Assembly: GCA_021818125.1 (NCBI GenBank)
Contig: JAKAFG010000074.1
Location: 1-8,748 of the forward strand
Length of the DNA stretch: 8,748 nucleotides
Direction: 5' to 3'
Source of the DNA: Pseudomonadota bacterium
GTDB taxonomy: Bacteria; Pseudomonadota; Gammaproteobacteria; Acidithiobacillales; Acidithiobacillaceae
Under the pieces are notes generated by a model. It searched no databases. It was not told the DNA's origin and was given only the letters and a program-made list of their open reading frames with translations. The position numbers and the translations under genes were made by a program. Shown in pieces: positions 1 to 5,961 of this stretch. The stretch's first letter is position 1. Each line of letters starts with the position of its first letter.

Positions 1-108
1 CGGCCGAAGCGGGTGCTCGCGCAGCCATTCCAGAACGGCATCGCTGAGCCACTCCAGACGGTCGCCATGGAGGACGATAAAGCCCGGTTCGATTTCCGGA
101 TGACTCAT
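1..108 (-). CDS. recC: RecC-like exodeoxyribonuclease V subunit, N-terminal 36 residues (partial)
   Basis: The gene reads leftward and runs off the window edge, so only codons 1-36 are visible. The start is the ATG at 108-106. The N-terminus contains FIVLHGDRLEWLSDAVLEWL followed by REHPLRP. This resembles the opening of RecC proteins, where a short beta strand leads into a HSNRLE-type motif and then a helix ending before a PL.P segment. RecC is the non-catalytic, Chi-recognising subunit of RecBCD, which processes double-strand breaks. No clear Shine-Dalgarno precedes the ATG. Instead the TGA of the upstream small ORF overlaps it as ATGA, which points to translational coupling. The call rests on a short stretch and on family memory; the next few hundred bases outside the window would settle it. 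Confidence 0.6.
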   Translation of the reverse strand, partial: MSHPEIEPGFIVLHGDRLEWLSDAVLEWLREHPLRP

Positions 109-284
109 GCAGGGGTGGGTACAGCGCCAGGAACGGCGGCTGCCTTCAGACTGTGCAGGTCCAAGTCTCTCTCCAGCAGACCAGTCTCCCGCCACTGGGC
201 GAAGAGCGTGGTGCCCGGCATGGGGGATTCACGCACTGTGGCGAAAAGGCGGAGGCCAAGGCCATCTGGCACGATCATCTGCAC
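105..284 (-). CDS. Small unrecognised protein (about 59 aa) upstream of recC
   Basis: I do not recognise this protein. Read leftward from GTG 284, it gives 59 residues containing MIVPDGLGLRLF, RESPMPGTTLFAQW and RETGLLERDLDLHSLK, and it ends at TGA 107-105. That stop overlaps the recC ATG in an ATGA arrangement typical of coupled genes. A GGAGG at 294-290 sits 5 nt before GTG 284 and 11 nt before the alternative ATG 278. A further in-frame GTG at 326 would give 73 residues, but its ribosome site is weak. The third codon positions are mostly G or C, as in the neighbouring real genes. There is no signal peptide, membrane segment or known motif. The frame stays open far into the antisense of the pirin gene, so only the part nearest recC is likely real. 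The function is unknown. Confidence 0.45.
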   Translation of the reverse strand: MQMIVPDGLGLRLFATVRESPMPGTTLFAQWRETGLLERDLDLHSLKAAAVPGAVPTPA

Positions 285-387
285 GACATCCTCCGCGTCA
301 CGATAAAGGGGACTGGTTTCCGGCACATATCTGGTGCCGTCGTGAAGGACGGGTCGAGGATCAAACCTTGCACCACCGGGTGATGCT

Positions 388-417
388 ATTGTAGCAGAGC
401 ATGCACCGGGTTCAGAA
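388..417 (-). promoter_or_regulatory. Candidate sigma70 promoter for the small ORF-recC unit
   Basis: On the minus strand a TACAAT -10 element (393-388) lies 18 nt after TTCTGA (417-412), which is a poor -35. Transcription would start near 381 and give a leader of about 100 nt before the small ORF. The -10 is good and the -35 is weak. Confidence 0.35.
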
Positions 418-459
418 CGGCGTATGATGCACGATCTTTTTGGTGAGCGGCAGCAGAAT

Positions 460-490
460 TTGCAGACTACTCCCGCATTGGGCCTATATA
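460..490 (+). promoter_or_regulatory. Weak candidate promoter for the pirin gene
   Basis: TTGCAG (460-465) is followed after 19 nt by TATATA (485-490), about 45 nt before the pirin start. The spacer is long and the -35 matches the consensus only in TTG. It would form a divergent pair with the recC-side promoter at 388-417. Confidence 0.25.
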
Positions 491-536
491 TAGTTGTCTC
501 TGTGAGCTGGTTAAACCCTATATTCAGGAGATGGTC

Positions 537-1403
537 ATGAAAAAAGTATTGGGTGTTTATGATGCGCCACGTCCCCACTGGGTGGGGGACGGTTTTCCGG
601 TGCGCTCCATGTTTTCGTATCACAGTCACGGCAAGGCGCTCAGCCCCTTCCTGCTGCTGGACTACGCCGGTCCCATGACCTTTACGCCGACACAACAGCC
701 ACGGGGGGTGGGGCAGCATCCGCATCGTGGCTTTGAGACGGTTACGATTGTGTATAAGGGAGAGGTGGCGCATCGTGACTCCACCGGGCAAGGCGGGGTT
801 ATTGGTCCCGGCGATGTGCAATGGATGACCGCCGGATCGGGGATTCTGCATGAAGAGTTCCACTCCCCGGCCTTCACGGCCGCGGGTGGCGAGCTGGAGA
901 TGGTGCAGCTTTGGGTCAATCTTCCAGCCAAGGAGAAGATGACCGCGCCCGGTTATCAGGCCATTGTCGATCGGAATATCCCGGAGATCGCGCTGCCCGG
1001 CGCCGCCGGAACACTGCGGGTTATCGCCGGTGTGTATGCCGGACAGCGTGGTCCGGCCAGCACTTTCTCGCCGATGCATATATGGGACCTGCGCCTGAAG
1101 GCGGGCAGTGTGAGTACGTTATCCGTGCCCGATGGCTGGAGCACTGCGCTGATCGTGCTCCGGGGAGCCGTGCAGGTGAACGGGGATAGTGTAGCCCATG
1201 AGACGCAAATGCTGGTGCTGGACGCGGCAGGCCAGGAGTTTTCCATTGAAGCTAACAGCGATGCCAGCGTCCTGCTCTTGAGCGGTGAGCCGATTGACGA
1301 ACCCATCGTTGGCTACGGCCCCTTCGTGATGAATAGCGAAGGTGAAATCAAGCAGGCCATCGCGGATTTCAACAGCGGGCGCTTCGGAGAAATGACTCCG
1401 TAG
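537..1403 (+). CDS. Pirin family protein (cupin fold)
   Basis: This encodes 288 residues, the usual pirin length. The N-terminal cupin domain (about residues 15-125) contains HPHRGFETVTIVYKGEVAHR at 61-80 and GSGILHEEF at 100-108. H61, H63, H105 and E107 correspond to the three His and one Glu that bind the metal in human pirin. The sequence PGDVQWMTAG (91-100) is also typical. The C-terminal half is the second cupin and includes GEPIDEPIVGYGPFVMN near the end, another family hallmark. Bacterial pirins are Fe-binding cytosolic proteins; some act as quercetin dioxygenases and others modulate metabolic enzymes, and the sequence does not say which applies here. I chose ATG 537 over the in-frame ATG 531 because AGGAG (526-530) abuts 531 directly but sits 6 nt before 537. 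The gene stands alone. Confidence 0.9.
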   Translation: MKKVLGVYDAPRPHWVGDGFPVRSMFSYHSHGKALSPFLLLDYAGPMTFTPTQQPRGVGQHPHRGFETVTIVYKGEVAHRDSTGQGGVIGPGDVQWMTAGSGILHEEFHSPAFTAAGGELEMVQLWVNLPAKEKMTAPGYQAIVDRNIPEIALPGAAGTLRVIAGVYAGQRGPASTFSPMHIWDLRLKAGSVSTLSVPDGWSTALIVLRGAVQVNGDSVAHETQMLVLDAAGQEFSIEANSDASVLLLSGEPIDEPIVGYGPFVMNSEGEIKQAIADFNSGRFGEMTP

Positions 1404-1597
1404 CTAGCGTCTATGATGTTGCAGGGTCAGTAAGGGCGTTCACGCGGCGATTTGTCTTCGGATTTTTAGCTGATGCAGTACTCGGTTGGCATGGCAGACA
1501 TGGCAGGGGCTGGGTATTCCCGAGAATCATTATGTGGTAGATGCGTTTAACGCTGAGAAATAAATAATCCGTGAATCGACAGAAAGGAGATTAATAA

Positions 1598-3043
1598 ATG
1601 GAAAAAGCGGAAGTCGCACTCAATAAACGCGAACGCCGCGCCGTATTTTCGCTGGCAGGCATTTTCGGGTTACGTTTGTTGGGCCTTTTTTTGGTACTGC
1701 CGGTGTTTTCGGTTTACGCACACGGGTTAAAAGGGGCATTTGAACATCCGGTGCTCATTGGTATCGCTATGGGTGCTTATGGTTTGACCCAGGCGATTTT
1801 TCAGATTCCCTTTGGCAATCTTTCGGATAAGTGGGGACGCAAGCCGACTATTGCGGCGGGTTTGGTCATTTTCGCCATTGGCAGTGTAATTGCGGCACAA
1901 GCAACGAGCATTGAATGGTTGCTCATTGGACGTATTGTGCAGGGCGCTGGTGCTGTCGCCGCCGCAATTATTGCGCTGACAGCCGATCTGGTCCGCGAAG
2001 AGCGCTGGACCAAAGCGATGGCGGTGATTGGGATTACCATCGGCATCAGCTTCAGTATTTCGCTGGTACTATCGGCGCCGTTGGCGCACTGGATTGGTGT
2101 CAGTGGTATTTTCTGGCTGATGGCGGTTCTCTCCTTGCTGGCTATTGCGGTGCTCTATCTGGTGATTCCGGAGGCGCCTGCCCAGTTCCATCGCGATGCG
2201 GAAATGAACCCGGCGATTCTCAGTACCGTACTGCGTGATCCGAGCCTGCTGCGCCTCGATTTTGGTATTTTCTCTTTGCACACGGGGTTGACGGCCATAT
2301 TTGTTGTGTTGCCCCTGGTGCTGATTGATCCCGCGCATCCGTTGCTGATCCTCAGCGATCAGTGGATGCTGTATCTGCCCGTGATGTTGTTGTCTTTCAT
2401 CGCCATGCTGCCGATGATCATCGTTGGCGAAGCCAAACGTAAGCTGAAAGAAGTATTTGTTCTGGCGATTGCTATCCTGTTGGCCTCAGTTATATTGATG
2501 GCCCTTTCTGCACATAACTTGTGGTTGATTGCGATCGCGCTGTTTCTGTTTTTCGTCGGCTTTAATGTGCTGGAGGCGAGCTTGCCGTCGTTGGTGGCCA
2601 AATTCTGTCATCCGGGTGCCAAGGGCACGGCAACCGGGGTCTATACCACATCGGAGTTTTTCGGTGCTTTTTGTGGTGGTCTGTTAGGCGGCCTGCTCTA
2701 TATACCGGGACAGCGTAATTACAGTGACATTTTCTGGGCGGTAGCTCTTATTTATGGGATTTGGCTGGTGGTAGCGCTCACGATGCAGCGTCCCCGTTAT
2801 CTGGCAACGCGTATTTTCCCACTTTCACCGGGCGCTCCTGCACAGCAAAACCTGGAAGAGCGCCTGCTGCAGTTGCCAGGAGTTGCTGAGGTGGCGGTTT
2901 TCCCTGATGAGGCTGCCGTTTACTGCAAGGTGGATAGTAAGGTCTATGACGAAAAGGCTATTTTGAACGTGTTAGCGGCAGGTTGGACCGGCCCAGCACG
3001 GGCAAGTCGGGAGGCGCGTCGCACCAGCGCAACGGCTAGTTGA
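1598..3043 (+). CDS. yajR: YajR-type MFS transporter with C-terminal YAM domain
   Basis: This encodes a 481-residue inner-membrane protein with about 12 hydrophobic segments. The N-terminal part (RERRAVFSLAGIFGLRLLGL, residues 11-30) closely resembles E. coli YajR. MFS motif A is complete at 73-83 (GNLSDKWGRKP, with D77 and R81). A motif-B-like element with R112, Q115 and G116 lies in TM4. After TM12, residues about 418-460 form a small ferredoxin-like domain (GVAEVAVFPD...KVDSKV), which matches the YAM domain characteristic of YajR. YajR is a proton-driven drug/solute antiporter with no settled physiological substrate. The start is well supported: AAAGGAG lies 8 nt before ATG 1598. The 3' end overlaps the convergent HugZ-like gene by 8 bp. 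The last 20 or so residues (basic and Ala/Ser-rich) extend past the domain. Confidence 0.9.
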   Translation: MEKAEVALNKRERRAVFSLAGIFGLRLLGLFLVLPVFSVYAHGLKGAFEHPVLIGIAMGAYGLTQAIFQIPFGNLSDKWGRKPTIAAGLVIFAIGSVIAAQATSIEWLLIGRIVQGAGAVAAAIIALTADLVREERWTKAMAVIGITIGISFSISLVLSAPLAHWIGVSGIFWLMAVLSLLAIAVLYLVIPEAPAQFHRDAEMNPAILSTVLRDPSLLRLDFGIFSLHTGLTAIFVVLPLVLIDPAHPLLILSDQWMLYLPVMLLSFIAMLPMIIVGEAKRKLKEVFVLAIAILLASVILMALSAHNLWLIAIALFLFFVGFNVLEASLPSLVAKFCHPGAKGTATGVYTTSEFFGAFCGGLLGGLLYIPGQRNYSDIFWAVALIYGIWLVVALTMQRPRYLATRIFPLSPGAPAQQNLEERLLQLPGVAEVAVFPDEAAVYCKVDSKVYDEKAILNVLAAGWTGPARASREARRTSATAS

Positions 3044-3518
3044 GATCATGCGGTCCAATGGGGGTTATAAGGCTACCTTCTAGGCGATAGGCATGGCCGA
3101 ATCCCACTACCAGACGCCCGCTTACAGGATGGAGGCGAAACATGCGGAAATCCGGGAGTTCGGCCAGCCTGTCCACTATGGGGCCAAACTGGCTATTGAA
3201 TCGGTCCATCAGTTCCTGGCATGTATGTGTGTCACGGAATATTTCAGTGACATTGCAGGTATAACTCACCCGTTTGCGTGCAAAAATTTGTAAAGCGTCT
3301 TTTTCGTCTTCTATCAACATGATTCCTGTTGGTTTATGACCTGCCAAGTGGGGTGTATGAGGCGCCATGGCACTCACCAGAACATGGAACTGGCCTACAT
3401 CGTCATGAATGAATGGCGCAGGCGAAGCTTGTGGAATTCCATTCGCATCCATGGTGGCCAACAGCAATGAGCGGCAGTTGGCCAGCAAATTGGCGACTTC
3501 GGTTGCGGGGTCTATCAT
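3036..3518 (-). CDS. HugZ/HutZ-like FMN-binding split-barrel protein
   Basis: This encodes 160 residues of the pyridoxamine 5'-phosphate oxidase-like split-barrel fold. Residues 16-37 (RSLLLATMDANGIPQASPAP) form the first strands. They are followed by VLVSAMAPHTPHL (46-58), IMLIEDEKDALQIFARKRVS (66-85) and GRLVVGFGHAYRLEG (134-148). The order and spacing of these blocks, especially IEDE...IFARKR and GFGxAY, match the HugZ/HutZ group involved in haem use or degradation rather than PdxH itself. His157 near the C-terminus could correspond to the haem-ligand region, but I cannot place it exactly. GGAGG lies 6 nt before ATG 3518. The gene is alone on its strand, and its stop lies inside the 3' end of the yajR-like gene. 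Haem binding is inferred from the family only. Confidence 0.8.
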   Translation of the reverse strand: MIDPATEVANLLANCRSLLLATMDANGIPQASPAPFIHDDVGQFHVLVSAMAPHTPHLAGHKPTGIMLIEDEKDALQIFARKRVSYTCNVTEIFRDTHTCQELMDRFNSQFGPIVDRLAELPDFRMFRLHPVSGRLVVGFGHAYRLEGSLITPIGPHDLN

Positions 3519-3620
3519 GTTTGTCCTCCGAAGCGGGTAGCGAAACCATCGTGTGCGATCATTCCCATGAACCGTGGCACGGAGCCATTACCGTAAAATA
3601 GCATTCTTCACGCATAGCTT

Positions 3621-3650
3621 TTCACCCTTTTTTAGTATTGTATGTATAAT
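3621..3650 (+). promoter_or_regulatory. Candidate sigma70 promoter pointing toward the 3' end of cfa
   Basis: TTCACC (3621-3626, 4 of 6 consensus) and a perfect TATAAT (3645-3650) are separated by 18 nt. No recognisable plus-strand gene follows, so its product would be a short RNA or an antisense transcript to cfa. A hyphenated dyad, TCACCA-TGGAAG-TGGTGA (3655-3672), sits across the predicted start site and could be an operator. Confidence 0.35.
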
Positions 3651-3665
3651 CTGTTCACCATGGAA
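3637..3665 (-). promoter_or_regulatory. Candidate promoter for the HugZ-like gene
   Basis: On the minus strand TACAAT (3642-3637) lies 17 nt after TTCCAT (3665-3660). The -10 is good and the -35 poor. Transcription would begin about 110 nt upstream of the HugZ-like start. It overlaps the plus-strand promoter candidate at 3621-3650. Confidence 0.3.
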
Positions 3666-3672
3666 GTGGTGA
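3655..3672. repeat. Hyphenated dyad TCACCA-N6-TGGTGA
   Basis: This is a perfect 6-bp inverted repeat with a 6-nt spacer. It overlaps the predicted transcription start of the plus-strand promoter and the -35 side of the minus-strand promoter. That position fits a repressor site or a 5' RNA stem. No regulator is identifiable. Confidence 0.35.
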
Positions 3673-3745
3673 GCTAAGCATGGGTATACCAGACAGGGGC
3701 CAAGGTGAGACAAAAAGTGAAAGTTCACTCGGGAAGCCACTTTTT
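3657..3745 (+). ncRNA. Possible small RNA of about 90 nt (weak)
   Basis: A plus-strand transcript from the TATAAT promoter at 3645-3650 would start near 3657. It could end at the stem AAAAAGTG...CACTTTTT, whose 3' arm ends in five T. No convincing ORF lies within it. The call depends on a promoter and a weak terminator only; no RNA family is recognised. Confidence 0.22.
3712..3745. terminator. Weak bidirectional terminator-like stem
   Basis: AAAAAGTG (3712-3719) and CACTTTTT (3738-3745) form a perfect 8-bp inverted repeat with an 18-nt loop. Inside the loop TTC and GAA can add three more pairs. Each strand therefore has a stem ending in five T. It could end transcription from cfa on the minus strand and from the plus-strand promoter. 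The stem is AT-rich, so its strength is doubtful. Confidence 0.35.
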
Positions 3746-3766
3746 ACTCAGTATCTGAGTGTCCAT
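3725..3766 (-). CDS. 13-codon ORF behind a strong Shine-Dalgarno, directly after cfa
   Basis: Three nucleotides after the cfa stop is AGAAGGAGG (3781-3773). It is followed 6 nt later by ATG 3766 and the reading frame MDTQILSKKWLPE, which stops at TGA 3727-3725. A ribosome site this strong, placed this close to the cfa stop, normally announces a downstream gene. The product could be a peptide, a leader, or the stump of a decayed gene. The coding sequence contains a 6-bp hairpin, ACTCAG-ATA-CTGAGT (3759-3745), and overlaps the terminator-like stem. I do not recognise the peptide. Confidence 0.3.
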   Translation of the reverse strand: MDTQILSKKWLPE

Positions 3767-3784
3767 AACATGCCTCCTTCTGCC

Positions 3785-5044
3785 TTACAAATCCCCCCAA
3801 TCCGGCTCCGCCAGGCGGAAGCTATCCTCCTGATGCTGATAACGGCGTTCCCAGGGCCGCGGCGTTAACTCTTCCCTAGTTTGCTTGACCGCGAGTACTT
3901 GGTGCAGGGCCGACCAGTTACGCCAGAAGGCATAGGCGCAGCCCGCCATATAGATGGCCCAGATGCGATAGCGCTTGTCACCCACCATGGCAACGGCTTC
4001 TTCCTTGTGTGCTTCCAGGCGTCGTACCCAATGGATGAGGGTCTGGGCGTAGTGGGGGCGGAGGTTTTCCACGTCCAGGACTTCCAGATCCTGCCCCGCC
4101 ATTTCCCGTACCAGGCGCCACAAATGCGGGATCTCGCCGTTGGGGAAGACGTATTTATCCATGAAATCGCTGCCGGAATGATGCCCGTCTTCGTCATCCT
4201 GCTGGCTGGCGGTGATGCCATGATTCATCACCCAGCCGCCTTCCTTGAGCACCCGGTTGATGACGCCAAAATATTCTCCAAGCTTGGCGCGACCGACGTG
4301 CTCAAACATCCCTACCGAAGACACCTTATCGAAATAATCCCGTTCGGGAATGTCGCGGTAATCCTGCAGGCGGATTTCTACGTGGTCCGTCAAGCCCTCG
4401 CGTTCCATGCGTTCCTTGGCGTAGGAAAACTGCTGCTCGCTGAGGGTGACCCCCACGCCCTGAATCCCGTAATGCTTTGCGGCCCAGTTCAGCAGACCAC
4501 CCCAGCCGCAGCCGATATCGAGGAGCTTTTCACCGGGCTGCAAATGGAGTTTGCGACAGATGTGGTCCAACTTCTGCTCCTGCGCGGTGTCGATATCTTC
4601 TGCGCCGGTCTTGAAGTAGCCGCAGGAGTAGACCATGTTGCGGTCCAGCCAGAGCCTGTAAAAGTCATTGGAAACATCGTAGTGGTAGTGAATCGCCTCG
4701 GCATCCTGAGATTTGCTGTGGGCGGCGTGATGCTTGCGAAAAATGCCACCTCTGGGCTTTTTGGTGGGGAAGGCGTCGCTCAGCCCTTCCGCCACCGCGA
4801 GAATATCCTGATAGCGACCATCAAGGCCGATGCTACCTTCCACGTACCCTTCGCCGAGCACGTCCAGGGCACTGCCCATGAGCATGCGCGAGATGAGTTT
4901 GGCGGAACTGATGCGCATGGTGACGCGGATGTCCTGGTTGAAAGCGTATTCATGGCCATCCCAGAAGAGGATGCGCAGAAACAGCGGTTTCCCATTGAGA
5001 TTCTTTTTGACGTGGTCCAAAAAGTTGGTGCGTAGATCTTTCAC
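3785..5044 (-). CDS. cfa: Cyclopropane-fatty-acyl-phospholipid synthase
   Basis: This encodes 419 residues. It transfers a methylene group from S-adenosylmethionine to cis double bonds of membrane phospholipid acyl chains, an acid- and stationary-phase-protective membrane change. The N-terminal lipid-binding region (1-110) precedes HYDVSNDFYRLWLD (121-134), VYSCGYF with Cys141, the SAM motif LLDIGCGWGGL (174-184) and MFEHVG (246-251, E248). These match conserved catalytic-site elements of the family. HWVRRLE near the C-terminus is also typical. The start is GTG 5044 with AGGAG 7 nt upstream; there is no nearby in-frame ATG. It lies 117 bp downstream of the DUF190 gene on the same strand, so it may share the fluoride-operon transcript, but it also has its own promoter-like sequence at 5117-5122. 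Length and motifs are complete. Confidence 0.95.
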   Translation of the reverse strand: MKDLRTNFLDHVKKNLNGKPLFLRILFWDGHEYAFNQDIRVTMRISSAKLISRMLMGSALDVLGEGYVEGSIGLDGRYQDILAVAEGLSDAFPTKKPRGGIFRKHHAAHSKSQDAEAIHYHYDVSNDFYRLWLDRNMVYSCGYFKTGAEDIDTAQEQKLDHICRKLHLQPGEKLLDIGCGWGGLLNWAAKHYGIQGVGVTLSEQQFSYAKERMEREGLTDHVEIRLQDYRDIPERDYFDKVSSVGMFEHVGRAKLGEYFGVINRVLKEGGWVMNHGITASQQDDEDGHHSGSDFMDKYVFPNGEIPHLWRLVREMAGQDLEVLDVENLRPHYAQTLIHWVRRLEAHKEEAVAMVGDKRYRIWAIYMAGCAYAFWRNWSALHQVLAVKQTREELTPRPWERRYQHQEDSFRLAEPDWGDL

Positions 5045-5116
5045 GTTGCGACTCCTGTTCTTTCAAAATGAATGGCAGAAATACCCAGTCATAAGCGCGA
5101 ACATCTGCCTCGGTGA

Positions 5117-5122
5117 AGTATA
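5117..5122 (-). promoter_or_regulatory. -10 element TATACT (TCTATACTTC context) upstream of cfa
   Basis: TCTATACTTC on the minus strand closely resembles the extended -10 preferred by sigma-S (CTATACT). No good -35 lies 16-18 nt upstream, which also fits a sigma-S-type or extended -10 promoter. Transcription would start near 5110, giving a leader of about 65 nt. E. coli cfa has a sigma-S promoter, but whether this organism has RpoS cannot be seen here. Confidence 0.4.
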
Positions 5123-5161
5123 GAACACCCTCGGTCATTCAAACGTCTGTGTAATGATGGT

Positions 5162-5479
5162 TCATTCGCAACTGCAATCAGCCTCCCAGCGCAGAATATG
5201 GCCCGGTGGTACCAATTCCAGCAGGTGCGGCATTACCGCATCAACGGTCTCCGGTTCATCGAAAAACTCCAGTACCAGCGGCAAATGGACATTGAGGCGC
5301 AGAACATCGTCGGCATGTACCACCCCCTTGCTGCCAAAGCCCGCGATACCGCGAAAGGCGGTGACACCATGCACCTTGTACTGATCGTGGAGCATACGAA
5401 AGATCTTTTCCATCAGATTGTGCCCGTCATGTTTATCGCCTTCTTTAATATAAATGCGTACTACAGATACGGTGGTCAT
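5162..5479 (-). CDS. DUF190 family protein (PII-like fold)
   Basis: This encodes 105 residues of the DUF190 family, small cytosolic proteins with a ferredoxin-like, PII-like fold and no settled biochemical role. Recognisable blocks are VRIYIKEGDKHDGHNLMEKI near the N-terminus, VHGVTAFRGIAGFGSKGVVH in the middle and LPLVLEFFDEPETVDAVMPHL followed by a short tail ending ADCSCE. The GIAGFG loop is the family hallmark. DUF190 genes are very often adjacent to crcB, as here: the start lies 10 nt after the crcB stop, and AGAGG, 6 nt before ATG 5479, overlaps the end of crcB. This indicates a coupled two-gene unit. A regulatory or accessory role in fluoride export is inferred from this linkage only. 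Confidence 0.88.
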   Translation of the reverse strand: MTTVSVVRIYIKEGDKHDGHNLMEKIFRMLHDQYKVHGVTAFRGIAGFGSKGVVHADDVLRLNVHLPLVLEFFDEPETVDAVMPHLLELVPPGHILRWEADCSCE

Positions 5480-5489
5480 GATTCACCTC

Positions 5490-5867
5490 TCAGATACTGC
5501 GGGAAACCCAGGCCCCAGCAAAAGCGGCACCGACGCACAGAAACAGTGATGTAAACATATACAGCAGGCCCTTGACGGCCTCGCCATTTTCAAAAAGCAC
5601 CAGGGTTTCGAGGGAGAATGTCGAAAAAGTGGTGTAAGCACCCAGGCCGCCGGTGAGCATGCCCGTGCGCAATTCCGGACTCACAGAAATACGTTCCAAG
5701 GTCTCAAAAAACAGAAAACCCATGATAAAACAGCCCAGGACATTGATACTCAGGGTGGCCCAGGGGAAACCGCGGCCGAATACCGCCTGCACTAGCAGGG
5801 TTTGACCATAACGTGCCCAGGCGCCGAGGACGGCAAATAGCGCAATAAAGCCGAAAGTGGCAAACAT
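5490..5867 (-). CDS. crcB: Fluoride ion channel CrcB/Fluc
   Basis: This encodes 125 residues with four hydrophobic segments, the size and topology of Fluc proteins, which work as antiparallel dimers exporting fluoride across the inner membrane. Family motifs are GAWARY (15-20), ATLSINVLGCFIMGF (37-51, including the conserved Asn42) and GGLGAYTTFSTF (73-84), which supplies the pore Phe and Ser/Thr residues. AAGGAG lies 5 nt before ATG 5867. DUF190 follows immediately. A sequence matching the fluoride riboswitch lies about 490 nt upstream on the same strand, with a decayed hydrogenase-like gene in between. Regulation by fluoride is therefore likely, although the riboswitch is not directly adjacent. 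Nothing in the protein looks damaged. Confidence 0.95.
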   Translation of the reverse strand: MFATFGFIALFAVLGAWARYGQTLLVQAVFGRGFPWATLSINVLGCFIMGFLFFETLERISVSPELRTGMLTGGLGAYTTFSTFSLETLVLFENGEAVKGLLYMFTSLFLCVGAAFAGAWVSRSI

Positions 5868-5920
5868 CTCTACTCCTTCATATTACAAATAAAAGACACC
5901 GGCAAAAATAACAAGTAACA

Positions 5921-5932
5921 ATATCTTGATAT
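5921..5932. repeat. AT-rich dyad ATATC-TT-GATAT upstream of crcB
   Basis: A perfect 5-bp dyad lies in an AT-rich stretch (about 5875-5940) between the remnant gene and crcB. On the minus strand it is flanked by repeated TTGTTA hexamers. It could be part of a local crcB promoter, but no well-spaced -35/-10 pair stands out. Confidence 0.25.
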
Positions 5933-5961
5933 AACAATTGAGCGAGCCGGATGCCGGAAGT

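Larger units (their letters stand above)
285..536. other. Intergenic region between the recC-side ORF and pirin
   Basis: This divergent gap holds the two candidate promoters listed separately. Both strands contain open frames, but these read as antisense or leader sequence without a ribosome site. I see no terminator, repeat or RNA gene in it. Confidence 0.4.

Noticed and set aside
285..1079. Long minus-strand open frame of 324 codons across the pirin gene
   Set aside because: It is mostly the antisense of a complete pirin with all metal ligands. Only the end nearest recC has a ribosome site and an ATGA overlap, so only that part was kept.
1404..1597. Terminator or riboswitch upstream of the yajR-like gene
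   Set aside because: Only short hairpins such as GCGT-TTA-ACGC are visible, without a T-run or a recognisable aptamer.
3881..5035. Plus-strand open frame of 384 codons opposite cfa
   Set aside because: It is the shadow of cfa, whose family motifs are complete. The plus frame lacks a ribosome site and any recognisable domain.
4950..5138. Minus-strand 62-codon frame beginning MTEGVLYFTEADVRAYDWVF
   Set aside because: It overlaps the cfa start in another frame, has no Shine-Dalgarno, and its first codons coincide with the cfa promoter region.
5868..5940. A fluoride riboswitch directly upstream of crcB
   Set aside because: The sequence is AT-rich and has none of the aptamer elements. The aptamer is instead at 6354-6406.
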